Shown here piece after piece: positions 44,001-59,900 of a DNA stretch of 64,000 nucleotides. Source of the stretch: Paraspadella gotoi. Lineage: Eukaryota; Chaetognatha. Position 1 is the stretch's first letter. The number at the start of each line of letters is the position of its first letter. A program made the translations under genes and the position numbers. The notes below the pieces were generated by a model. It searched no databases. It was not told the DNA's origin and saw nothing but the letters and a program-made list of their open reading frames with translations. The DNA lies in the NCBI GenBank assembly GCA_051294375.1, contig CM119269.1, forward strand, positions 10,165,056 to 10,229,055. The letters run 5' to 3'.

Positions 44001-45370
44001 GTTGGTGATTATAGTGATAATGATATATTTTTTTAGTTGGATCTGCTTATCAGCAGATTCAGACTCTATAATTCACTTTGTCAGTCCGTCGGTCCCACCC
44101 CAAAATTTTGTCGGTAAATAATTATTATCATATCAGAACCTCGAATTATGATAAATTATGCAAATAAAATTAAGTCCGTCCGTACGTCCATCCGTCCCAC
44201 CTTTGCATTAAACTAAAATTACTCATGATTGGACGAATGGATTGGAATAAAATTTTGTGTGTGGGTAGGAAAGTGTGTGAATGAGCTGGATATAAAGTTT
44301 CAATGGAATCGTGCGAGTGGAAATGAGTTTAAATGGAAATAAACAAATGTCACATTTACTTAAAAAATTTTTACTCATAATTATTATATTTATTAAAAAT
44401 TGGATTGATGAATTGAAATGAAATTTTGTGTATGGGTAAGAAAGTATGGAATCAAGCTGGATATAATTTTTTTATGGAATCATAGGAGTGGAAAAGAGTT
44501 TAAATTAGAAAACCAAAAGACACATTTATTTGAATTTTAAAAATTTTTACTATTTTTCTGATTGATTGATTGGTTAAATGATTGATTGATAAATATTTTA
44601 ATTGATTAATTTAGAAATCTGTTATTATTCATAATGTTATGATCAAGTTTTGATTCATTACATTTCTCTCTTTATTTATTAAAAAAATTTCTTGTCAAAT
44701 TCATAAGACATCCCATCTGCTTAGCTACTTACTGCTAAATCATCGTAGGCAGATCCGACATTGTTTGCTCAAACTTGTTTATTTTTAGATGGCAACGTTA
44801 ACGCGGACATCCTTAATCTCGGCGCCAACCGAATGGAATCTATTCAGGTCATCAATCAGTCCATCCGTTTGTCAGTTTTGTTCCTCGGTCAGTGGAGGTG
44901 GTCGAGATAAAAAAGGCGAACAAAATGAGATGAATCGATTTATTAAAATCAACAAAGCAAATGGAATCGAATTTTCTCATTGTACAATGTGGCATTCATT
45001 TTTATATAGAGAGAAACTTAAGTGACGTTGTAAACAAAACTACAAAAAAGAATTCAAAATAATTTCATAGCGGGCAAAGGAATTTCTAAAGAATTCGTTT
45101 GGCGATTTTATTTTCCTTCTTAATTAATAATACTCAGGAACTCCACTGGTCTCAGGTTATCAATCCGTCAATCAGTTTCAATCTCAGGTCGTTGATCTGT
45201 CTAACCGTCTTTCCTTGTCGGTTATATTTATAAAATGTAAATTTTAAAAATACAATTTTATAATTCCTATTTTTTTTCAGGATTTGGATCGAACTTCATT
45301 AAATCTCAAAAGATTTAACTCGAAAATTTCCAAAAATTCTTTCATTTCTAAAACCTCCAAAATGGTATAA
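38013..45370 (+). CDS. Cys-rich zinc-binding protein, 354 aa, unrecognised family (RIM/rabphilin-like finger spacing)
   Basis: Exons: 38013-38036, 38197-38227, 38572-38732, 39013-39080, 39372-39424, 40685-40841, 41402-41551, 41631-41706, 43098-43168, 43786-43892, 44789-44847, 45138-45155 (18-nt microexon, tentative), 45281-45370; every junction keeps phase. The exon 6/7 intron begins GC (AG/gcaagc). The N-terminus is acidic. Exon 3 gives a helix, ETLTPAELEYFHNIRNYLST, followed by a Glu-rich linker. Exons 6-10 encode at least nine CxxC-type pairs: CLIC, CSVC, CHMC, CYKC, CINC, CHDC, CEVC, CWRC, CRRC. The last block (CEVC-x10-CWRC-x4-CMKTC...CRRC) has the spacing of a FYVE-related Rab-effector finger, and a helix precedes the fingers as in rabphilin. 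Rab binding is an inference. No signal peptide or membrane helix was seen. The tail is Ser/Lys-rich (FNSKISKNSFISKTSK). Confidence 0.7.
38320..38350 (+). repeat. Degenerate hammerhead-like insert
   Basis: CTGATGAAGGCTTAAAAATC then GTTGTTATCAAACAAAC. It matches the 24591 insert but lacks the GAAAC...GTC half, so it cannot form the ribozyme. It lies in intron 2 of the zinc-binding protein gene. Confidence 0.5.
39090..39235. repeat. GTC/GTT trinucleotide array
   Basis: Interrupted GTCGTCGTTGTCATCGTC array beginning about 10 bp after exon 4 of the zinc-binding protein gene. The long Val/Ile or Arg/His frames here are translations of the array. Confidence 0.8.
39600..39960 (+). repeat. Degraded Helentron-like element
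   Basis: Contains CACTTTGTCGG, ATCATGTCAGAACATCGAAT, one core unit (GTGGAAATGAGTTTAAATGG) and the TTAA microsatellite. Both ends are lost. Confidence 0.55.
39977..40166 (-). mobile_element. GTTGC-type hairpin-ended repeat, minus strand
   Basis: Reverse complement begins with a hairpin, AGTTGCTCCTCTAATAGAGG, and ends GGCGCAACACGCAATTGAAT then TTCCGTTCTTGTTATTT. It pairs with the copy at 34572-34905. Confidence 0.45.
40172..40300. repeat. Palindromic pair of Helentron-like terminal ends
   Basis: CAAGTTTGAGCAAACAATG at the left and CATTGTTTGCTCAAACTT at the right, separated by a TTAA microsatellite. Both are the same (non-hairpin) end in opposite orientation, so the structure is a fold-back, likely from a rearranged insertion. 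Confidence 0.55.
41026..41250 (+). repeat. Degenerate SINE sharing the A/B central domain
   Basis: Contains ATGGTTCGCGCCCC (B-box-like), then GCGGGACGGGACGTCTAACC and CACCTGTAG, aligning with the body of families A and B but with an internal deletion. Confidence 0.5.
41760..42863 (-). mobile_element. Penelope-like element relic with GIY-YIG domain, flanked by 231-bp inverted repeats
   Basis: Outer arms 41760-41991 and 42633-42863 are near-perfect inverted repeats. Between them the minus strand encodes, first, KKLAFLDCLLSRNEDGTLST and SVYRK (42640-42532, the RT region after the catalytic motif). After a frameshift and internal loss, a 142-residue frame (42432-42004) carries a GIY-YIG endonuclease fold: GVYKLSC, SYVGKT, IKKRTAQHRREY, SKHAKSC, and a later E in RESLEIRR. 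This order is characteristic of Penelope-like elements. It lies in intron 8 of the zinc-binding protein gene. It is truncated and not autonomous. Confidence 0.8.
43330..43785. repeat. 15-bp minisatellite (GACACCCTCTGCCC) running into a splice acceptor
   Basis: About 30 imperfect units of a C-rich 14-16 bp repeat fill intron 9 of the zinc-binding protein gene. The last unit, CACCCTCTGCCCGACAG, is itself the pyrimidine tract and AG acceptor of exon 10 (43786). Frames on either strand are translations of the repeat. Confidence 0.85.
44035..44779 (+). mobile_element. Complete Helentron-like element abutting an exon
   Basis: Hairpin start AGTTGGATCTGCTTATCAGC, GTCC microsatellite, two core units, and the end GGCAGATCCGACATTGTTTG then CTCAAACTTGTT. 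Only TATTTTTAG separates it from exon 11 of the zinc-binding protein gene at 44789. The element therefore supplies the sequence in which the branch site of that exon should lie. Confidence 0.75.
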
Positions 45371-45906
45371 AATGTATGAGTTCATGTTAAACTGAGATAA
45401 TTAATTTTTAGTTATTAAAAGATAGACCCTGGTTTGTAAAATTTTTTTCTTCTTTGAAACAAAATCTATATTTAGATCTGAAACCCAAAAAGTATATTGT
45501 TTTCCATACATTGACTGAGAAAATTCAATTTTCTTTCAATTTTTTTTTTGGAAGGATTGAGTAAAATAACTATTTTCTTATTCGAAAGGACAAAACCGAA
45601 TGAAAAATAATCTCATCTAATCTTAATTAATGAATATAAATTGCTTGTAGTTTTTTTTTTATTAATTTTTGATTTCCATCCCATCCTAACATTGCTGATG
45701 AAACTCTAAAAAGCCAACATTGTCTATGTAGCTGTCAATATCTCAAAGTAAATGTTGCATTTTTATAAACGTAAATTTATATTACTTAAATGAAAGATTG
45801 TAAAAAATGAAGATGGATAAATTAGAGCGACAAGAATTCAATTTTGCTCCTATAACGGAATATGAAAGTATTTTCCCCGCCAATGCATTTCCATCGTCGC
45901 CAGAAA
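45371..45906. other. Intergenic between zinc-binding gene and MANF (convergent)
   Basis: AT-rich 3' flanks of the two converging genes. No repeat or gene was seen. Confidence 0.5.
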
Positions 45907-46622
45907 TCACAAGTCTTCCCTGACGGAGTTCGGCGCATGAATGGGCATTAGTTCCTTGACTCGTTTGACAAAGTCAGACTTTTCGGTACAGGCGATGCAT
46001 TGCTCCTCCCAGTCGTTAAGTATTTTCTTCAACTCCTTCACTCTCAACTTGTTCAGGTCGGTGTTCTTGAGGTCGATCTCCTTGTCGTAACGGAGGTCGC
46101 ACACCTAAAATTGTTCGTTTATGTTTGTTTATGTAAGTTTAGTAGATATACTATATCAGTTCATGACAATTTCAAAAAAACAAATATTTGAAACTCACCT
46201 GCGCGTCTTTCTTTTCGATCTTCTCGCAGACCCTCTCCGGCGGCATTCCCCAACTCAAAGGTTTCGCCATTTCCCCGACGATGTAGGTGGCCGAAGTGGG
46301 GAGACCGCCGATGTAATAGCAAAATCTCTCTTCCTTCTTTTTGGCACTCTTGCACCACGTCTTGAATTGCTTCTCGATGGCGCTGGTGAAATGGAAGCGG
46401 AGTAACATTGTGTTCGAAATGTCATGAAAACCCCATAAAAACGAACCTTGGATCCGTCTTCTCTTCTGATGAAAGCGTCCCGGAAAACTTAGTTATGACC
46501 CCCACGCAAACTTCGCAATGGTCTGCCCTCTTCTTAGACTCCGCAAAGGAAGCCGCAACGGCGAGGAAGGCGACGAGGTACACGAAGCACCTGTAGCTTA
46601 TGGGAAATCCCAAGGAGATCAT
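45907..46622 (-). CDS. MANF: Mesencephalic astrocyte-derived neurotrophic factor (MANF/ARMET)
   Basis: Three coding exons: 46622-46447, 46382-46199, 46104-45907; 185 aa against about 180 in known MANF. Residues 1-27 form a signal peptide ([15 protein letters not shown]). The N-terminal saposin-like domain has [24 protein letters not shown] and VCEKIEKKD. The C-terminal SAP-like domain has [29 protein letters not shown] and the CIAC redox-type pair. All eight family cysteines are present. The last residues, REDL, resemble the RTDL/RSDL-type ER retention ends. The first intron is only 64 bp. MANF is a soluble ER stress-response protein that is also secreted. The gene faces away from the optineurin-like gene, with an ERSE-II element between them. 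Confidence 0.95.
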
Positions 46623-46710
46623 GGTGTCACGGAGGGCAAACGTTTTTTGTTAATTCTGGAGTTAGAAAGAAAGTTCACAACGATTCTATTACACCGAGAA
46701 GAGGGTAGAG

Positions 46711-46716
46711 TTTATA
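46711..46716 (-). promoter_or_regulatory. TATA box for MANF
   Basis: TATAAA on the minus strand, about 90 bp upstream of the MANF start codon, in the shared intergenic region. Confidence 0.5.
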
Positions 46717-46814
46717 AGTAACGAGTGTCTTTTCTTAAATAATACGCAGTAAAGTGTCACTACGAAGATGAAAACGAGAAATAAGACCGGCGTGTCATAA
46801 AATCAAGAAAAGCA

Positions 46815-46826
46815 ACGTGGTCCAAT
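46815..46826 (-). promoter_or_regulatory. ERSE-II element (ATTGGACCACGT)
   Basis: Perfect match to ATTGG-N-CCACG on the MANF strand, about 190 bp upstream of its start codon and 100 bp upstream of the TATA box. ERSE-II is the ATF6/XBP1-responsive element through which mammalian MANF is induced by ER stress, so a functional role here is plausible. It could also act on the divergent optineurin-like gene. Confidence 0.7.
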
Positions 46827-46836
46827 GAGAGAGAAG

Positions 46837-46843
46837 CACGTCA
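46837..46843 (-). promoter_or_regulatory. UPRE-like core (TGACGTG)
   Basis: TGACGTG on the minus strand (plus strand CACGTCA), 10 bp beyond the ERSE-II element. It matches the core bound by XBP1/ATF6 but lacks the following preferred G or A. Confidence 0.4.
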
Positions 46844-47086
46844 CTCGTCAGGGACACATGTTGAAAAAGGGTTGTTGCAGACGACGAAGGGCGAGCTTCG
46901 GGCGGAGAGCCTGACCTACGAACAAATGAACGTCGACGCGATGGCGCTCAGGTCGCTGCCCCTCTGACTTATCTCTTTGGAATTGAGGATATTGCCTGGA
47001 AACGCGCAATAGATTTTTTATAAACGAGATAAAGACTACCTCTCAAAATAAATAAAGGATTTTTCTAGCGACCCTCGGAAACCCAG

Positions 47087-47098
47087 ATGGAGCAATGA
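47087..47098 (+). other. Three-codon upstream ORF overlapping the optineurin-like start
   Basis: ATG GAG CAA TGA: its stop overlaps the main ATG at 47095 by two bases (ATGA). A possible acceptor (TTTTTCTAG) at 47059-47067 means the 5' UTR might be spliced just before it. Confidence 0.4.
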
Positions 47099-49740
47099 TG
47101 CCGATGGGAACAGAGCCTCGCACGCTCGGGGTGGTGGAGGAAAGTTTCGAGGTGATCGATCACGGCGAAGGCGACTTCCGCCCGTCGATTCGAGAGAGAG
47201 CTCTAGACAACGAATACGAGGAACGCCTGGATAACCGTCCACGGTCATCGGAAAACGGAAACGACGTCTTCGTGGACGCGTCGGCCGCTCGCCCGGCGCC
47301 CTTGTCGATGAACGGAGAATCGTCAAACGCGGAGACGTTTACGCCGAGCACTCGGCGAACGTCCAGCAAGAGTTCCATGAGTTCGCGACCCAGCCTCGAC
47401 CAGATCCGATCGTCGCTGATGTACTCGCTCAACACCCAAGAGATCGAACCGCGCGAAATGGTGGATCGATTGTTGATTCTCCTCAGCGAGAATCGTCAGC
47501 AGCGGGAGAAGATGAAGCGACAAAACGTTAGCTTGCAGCAAGGCGTCGAACGCATTCTCCAGCTGCGGGAGGAAAATGCTAAGCTTATAGAGCGGGACCG
47601 CTTCAACTTTCAGCGGACCAAAGAGCTCATCGAAAACCTGAAGGGAGAACTTCGAGAACGGGATGCCCGTTTGGCAGCCAAGGATTCGGAGATCGTCGAG
47701 CTGAGTCGCTTCAGAGTAAACGCCGCCGATTATCTACAAAAATACGAGAACGCCGTTGCCCGAGTAAAACAACAGGATGCTGAGCTGACGAAGAAGGACA
47801 AGGAATTGAAGGAATCCAGAAGCCGATTGGAAAGGAGGGACGACGTCGACAAAGTCTCGCCGAGTTCAGATTCGGACGCCGACGCCGCGGCCGAGTTCGA
47901 ACCTGTCGCTGATCAAGGAGACTTTATCCTCGAACTCATGGACAAGACAAACCAGCTGGAGATGCAGAAGACGGCGCTCACCGAAGAATTAGAAGCGAGC
48001 AAGAGGCGCGCCAAAGAGTATCTGGCCGAGCTGGAAAACAAGCGTCAGGCCGAATTTCACAGGGATACAGAAATGATCGGACTTAGAGACACCATCGACG
48101 AGCATAAACGAGAAGTTGCCGTTCTGAAAAAACAAATCGAAGAATTACAACGGCATAATACAGACTTGACCGAAGAATCCAATGTCAAGGACCTCATGGA
48201 TGCCGCCCAAATCGCAATGATTGCGGAAGAAAAGACTGTAGTCTCCGAAAAATCGATGGCCTACGACTCGGCCGCCTCTATCATCCCGACAAACGAATTG
48301 TTGGAGAGAATGGAGTCGTTGCGCGCCGAGTTGGAGGCGACGAAGAAGAAGGAGGATGAGCTTAAATCGCAACTCTCGCTAAGAGAAACCCAATTGCTGC
48401 AGCAAACGCTAAAGACGGAGGAGATCGCCGGACTCCGGGCACAAGTCGTTTCACTGGTGGAAGAGCTGTCAAAAACAAAAGAGGAGAGAACGCGCGCGAA
48501 GGCGTTGGAGCAAGAGTACGAGAGATTCAAGACGCAGAAAGAGATCGACGAAGAACAAAACCGATCAATCCTCGCGCAGTTCAAGCTCGAGCTGGAGGCG
48601 CAAATGGAGCGAGCCACGCGCGAGTTAGGCGAGGCGTCAGAAGCTAAGAGGGAGCTGCGTAGCGTGGAAAGGGCGTTGGAAGCGGCGAAGAAGGACTTGG
48701 CGGAGAAGGAGTCAATCATAGAGTACTTTCAGTCGCAGAGTAGCGATGGCGCCGATCAGAGGCTTCTTTTCGCTGAGCAAGAGCTGAAGAAGTTGCGCTT
48801 CGAGGTCGATCGCCTTACGGCGCAGGTGAGAAGAGTATATATATATATATATAGTTATATTGTACAATTATAAATTCGCCTTCCCTTTCCCATTTGGCCT
48901 TTTTGTGTATAGTCATTGGCAGCAGAAGACGTCATTAACGAAAAAGATGAGCAGCTTTCGCGCGAACGAAAAGAAAATGGGAAACTACGCGCCAAGGTAG
49001 AGGACATAGGAATGCTGCAGGCACAGGCGCAAGTCTACAAAGAAGATTTCGAGCAAGAACGACAAGCCCGCGATAAAATGGCGCGAGAGAAGGAGCAAGT
49101 AAAGACGGAAAATCAGCAGCTGCACGATCAGATCGCTCACCTAAACGACTTGGTGCAAGGCGCCACACAGTTCGTCGGGGTGACCCAACCCACGCCCTCC
49201 AGTCCAGCGGCGAACGGGACCTTCCCGCGAGCGAGAAGTCAAAACTCTGGATTAGGGGAGCCGAACGGAAGACCTCACTACACGCTGGCCGACAGAGAGG
49301 CGGCGGCTTCTCATGGCCGCTTCGCGCCGCCGTCGACTCCGCCTGGGATTCAGAGGGGCTTGATGAACGGGGCATTCGCCATGTCGAACGGATCACCGAG
49401 ACCCGAGAGGTCGTTGATGACCGACGGAGCAGTTGGAAGGAGCGCGACGACAGCGAGAGTTGAGGACACATTTCTAACGCCTGCGGAAAGTGGAGCCGGA
49501 GCGGAGGGCCGGAAAATCAGCGTTCTCGTGCCAAAGTCTCCCTCGACGCATCGCTTGACACCGGAGGAGCCAACCCCGACCGCGACAACAATGTCGGAGC
49601 TTTCTCAGTCGCCCCTTGAAGTTTCCGACGAGTGGCAACTCCTTCGAGAAGATATGGAGCTGATTTGCCCGAAGTGTCGTGCAGGGGTTTCTACAATGGA
49701 TTTGCTTCAAGTTCATATTTTGGAGTGTTTAGATAGTTAA
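47095..49740 (+). CDS. OPTN: NEMO/optineurin-family ubiquitin-binding adaptor
   Basis: Two exons, 47095-48825 and 48913-49740, phase 0, 852 aa (optineurin 577, NEMO 419). ATG at 47095 is the first in frame. EESFEVID at residues 15-22 fits an LC3-interacting core (F18-x-x-I21) with an adjacent Ser, as in optineurin. About 115-160 (REMVDRLLILLSENRQQREK) resembles the N-terminal NEMO/optineurin helix. Long coiled coil to about 580. UBAN ubiquitin-binding segment at about 600-650: LQAQAQVYKEDFEQERQARD, with the conserved DF and ER residues. A Pro/Ser-rich linker follows. The C-terminal zinc finger is C829-x2-C832-x12-H845-x3-C849, the exact family spacing. The expected role is binding linear/K63 ubiquitin in innate signalling or selective autophagy. 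Optineurin is preferred to NEMO because of the candidate LIR. The extra length is mostly coiled coil and linker. Confidence 0.85.
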
Positions 49741-50290
49741 AGCTTTTTCCTGGGAAGTCAATTATTGCGCGTGCTTTAGGAGACATCACAATCTTGATGA
49801 TTTGTCTAATCTAATTATGATACCATGTACGACGTACATTGTACGTTCTTTAGAACTGATTCTACTAGTCTTTTTTCTAACTTGCAGGAGACAATTTTAA
49901 CTATTTAATTATTCACTGATGCAACAGTTATTATCTTGAGAAAATGTATAAACATTGTTAACTATCAATATTGACAAATATATATTTTTACACGCATGAT
50001 AAAAAATCTCAGTAACGACATTGTCAAAGCAAAATAAGTCCGAAAAGGAGACAAAATCACGAAAACGGTCAGACTGAATCAAAATGTCAAATAACAGTGA
50101 GCCGTTGTTTTAAACTAAAGTGTCACTTCAGCTTTAACCTCGACAAAACAAAAAAAACAGATTCTAAATTTTAAAAATTCACCCGAACGAATTTTTTAAA
50201 AAATTAAGTACTTAATCAGAGATTCAGAAATCATAACTAAACGAAATATAAAAAAGTTATTGGTTCCCCTATTTTTGAAAGGGAATCATT
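49741..50290. other. Intergenic between convergent optineurin-like and ERM genes
   Basis: 550 bp of AT-rich 3' flanking sequence for both genes. No gene or repeat was seen. Confidence 0.55.
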
Positions 50291-56133
<5,843 letters not shown>

Positions 56134-56941
56134 CCTGACGTAAAAATTTGGACCACGGGAAGACACCTAATATTTTTTTTGTAAAATATAAACAATAAAT
56201 ATAAAATATAACCTGGGGCTGTGGTGGAACTTACTATTGGCAATCGAAGTTTTGAGTTAAAGAATTTGTATGGCAACAGCCGTCCACAGTTGACTATTAA
56301 CTATGCGCCTTTTCGATGTCGAACCAAAAGTTCGCGGTAAAAAAGATTTAACCGAGGGAGGAATAAAATTCGAGGTCAAGCTTAAGTCGACAAAGCCGCT
56401 GCTTCTTGTTTACTTTTGTCTAAGTATCACAGAAAAAGAATGGAAGGCATTTGGTATGTCTTGGTTGTTTTTTTTTTTTTGGTTTTGACTTTTCTGCAAT
56501 AAAAATAATAATATAGCAAGCGTTTAAACCTTGGTTTTCGGAATAGGATAAATTCAAAGCATGAATTCAAAAGAAATGCAATATACGTCAGCAAACTGAG
56601 ATCAGTTTTGCTAAGCAAATCAACAAAAGTTTATGTACTATTTGACTTCAATACTAATTTAATCATTAATATTACATATAATAAATTTGTAAAATTACAA
56701 TTTATAATTTTATTCTATAAAATTCTTACTAGTTTTACACATCGCTATACATTTTCCGCTAAACTAAAAGTAAATTTTTTTTTTCATAAACAGCGCTTCG
56801 TTGACACTTAGCTAATCAGGAATCACGATGGACATTGGACAACTAACTACAAAAAATATACTTTCAGCAATATCATTATGATATGGTCAGAGAAAAATAC
56901 TGCGCCTATTCGGGACGATAACCAACTGACGTCACTCTCTC
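56134..56941. other. ERM 5' region and intergenic DNA to DPY19
   Basis: Contains the likely untranslated first exon and intron of the ERM gene (minus-strand donor near 56248, acceptor at 56167). The remainder is AT-rich, with no gene seen. Confidence 0.45.
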
Positions 56942-59900
56942 TCAAACAGGCTGAACTTGCATAATGGTATAGGCTTCATTCTGAAAAACCATCTCGAAAT
57001 AGGGACGCCCGGCGAGCTTAGATTCCATGAGCTTTTTGCAGGCTGCCTCTTTTCCTCGATTAGCGGGATCGACGACGTCCCACACTCCGGGCATCGTGCA
57101 CTGACGAGCCGACGCGCCGGTGCACCAAAGGTGATCGATGATAACATAGTCGACTGACATGGAGGCCAATTGCCGGTGAATCTCTTGCATTGGTTTTCGG
57201 CTGGCCACCGTGTAAACTCTCATTGTCCGAGCTCGAAGGTCTGAGTCCTCGTAGTGTGGATGATTAACTATCGGTCGATCCGCGATCAATTTCACACTAA
57301 AAAAAATGCTATTTAAAAAAATATATCGGAGCAAATAGATCAAGCCAATCGAAAATTGAACCTGGCCATGGTGGGCATGGGTCCGGCAAAAACAGAATCG
57401 GGAGCGGTGTTAGATTTGACAAACTCCAACATTCGCTCCATAGGGGCGTTGTTGTACTCGCCCATTATTGACAACTGTCGATCCACGTTGATTTTACCCA
57501 TGATGGCGCTGACGGCCAGCAATACGCCAAAGAACCCAACCTTATCAAGGAAAGCGCAAAATAGTTACATTTTTATTTGGTTAAAACTAGTACGGTTTAT
57601 TTTAAAATAGGTTGAATATATTTAAAACGTAAATAAACTAATTAAGATTCTTTAAAACACCTGAATGTTTGGCGTCATAACTTCTTGCCACGGACAGATT
57701 TTTCGAGAGGGTAGGAGCCCCATAATGAGACACAGCATCGGAGTCCAAAAAAGCTTTAATCGCATGATAAGGACGGCCATCGCGGTGTAAAACGCTAACT
57801 GAATGAGAACGAAGACGAATTCCGCCGGAGGTGGCTCTATGGTACGTGTCTTCTTTAACGGGGGAGTTGGAGGCGGGGGTGGCGTTGATAAAAGGGGAGG
57901 AGACGGCAACGTGGGGGCGGTACTGCGGGGTTTCCTCTTCGACCGGATTGGGGCGGAATATGGAGCGGAAGAGTTACAGTCTTCGGTCTCGTTTTCGTCT
58001 GATCGTGACGGCGGCGCAAAGTCAAAAGTGACGCATTTAAAAAGGAAGAACAATAGTTGGCAAAGAATGATGAAGGCCACGAGAGAAGCGACCGGAAGGA
58101 GCAAAGTCTTGCTCGTGTTCCATATCACTGATGGAAAAAGAAAGATACTCAGTGTTTTTATTCGTTCGTAGTCAAGATTAGAGTAGATTAGCTTCCTTTT
58201 TTCACCTTCCAGCTCCATGAAGTCGAATTCGCGCGCGCACGTATACATTAAAGTATGAAAATTTCGAAAGGCTAAAATGACAAGAACAGATGGAATTTTT
58301 TTTAATAAATGAACTATGGAGGTCGAAATAGTTAACTTTTCTCACATGTAAATTTGGCTTTGAGAATTTCGGCTATGTGTGCATCGTCCTCTTGCTTTAT
58401 GACGCGAGTAACCAAGTGAAAAAGAACGACAAAATAGAGAAGAAAACCTTTTCCCAGTAGCAACCACATGACTGGCGAATACACAACATTTTTTTCTCGC
58501 TTCCAGATAAATTTTCTGTAGACAAGAGAAAGTTAAAGAGTGAATCCCGAGGGTGAAATTTTTCGGGATTGATGGCACCATACCTTGTTATCCGTAATAA
58601 CTCCATGCAGATGAGGGAAACAGTGAGGAATGAGCTCAATAGCATACGGTTACCGAATAATAAGCAAAGCGCAATGAAGAGCCCAACAATTTGAGATCTA
58701 ATGTAAAGCTTGAATACGTCGTCTCGGATCTTGAGAAAGTGGAGGTAATTTGAAGAGATAAATGTATATTAGTATAAACTTGAGATGAAGAAAATAACGG
58801 CCCTCTTAGATTATTCAAATTTGTTAGAAGGCTCGAAAATCAGACTTAACTTACCAGACCGAGGATGAAGCAAACGGTGACAGACAAAGCTTGCGTGAGC
58901 AGAGAGAACTGAGCAAACTGCCAAAATAATATAAACACGACAGTCAAAATGATGAGGGCGAAGGCGTGTAACGGAGAAGGCGAGGCGTTCCGGGGTGGTG
59001 TATCCGCTTCTTCGTCCGGAGGAGGAAAACGTCGGTTGACGTGACACGACTTTATCAGGTGGCAGACAACGGCAAAGTGAAAGACGCAAATCGGGTAGGC
59101 AAAGCTTTCGCGGAGACTAGAAAAAATAACGAAAAACTTCATTATAAGTATAACCTTCCTTTTATGTTCTTTTTAAATTGTTTCTAATCACTGAGAACAA
59201 ACATGGCATTCTTCTTAATCATCTAAAGAAAAAATGAACCTCGAGAAAAAAAAGTTAGGGAATCTAGCATCGATTTTATCGATCCACTTCAATTGTGCCA
59301 AAAAGGAATTTTTTAAAGAAAAGACTCGAGACACGAAACTCGAAAGGCTCGGCAAACAGAAGGGCGTCGAAACAGAAAGGAGATTCGTTCTTATCAAGGA
59401 ATAAAACCTTCCTTCCGTGAAAGGGTTCATACACCTCACATCTGTTTTTTAAGGCTACCTTTTAACACTTCCCCCTGTCTTATTTTTCAAACAAAAATCC
59501 TATTTTATCGAAGACAAGTTCGCACTTTAAGAAATTAACTGGAAGCAGTAAAAAGGCCTAATTGCTAATAATTGAGGGAAGTTTGGACATTGGCAATTTG
59601 AATATAGAAATATCTATTAATATATATTATGATTAAGAAAAGTTATTGATATTGTAAGTGTTATATATAATAATAATAATTTATACGTAATTTGTACTCC
59701 CGATAAGACGATGATGACCGGGCAAGTGGAAAATATAAAGGATAATAATGATAATTATAATAGAATATTGAATAAGCTGAAGTACCTGGGCGTCCACTGT
59801 ACGCGCGAACATTCCCCTTGATTGAAGAAAAATGCGGCGAAGGTGACGACTCCTCCGACTAAAGAGTTGCTTAAGTAGGCGGCCAAAAGAAAGAGAACCG

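Noticed and set aside
48935-49471. 178-residue minus-strand frame
   Set aside because: Antisense shadow of optineurin-like exon 2, which has clear family motifs on the plus strand.
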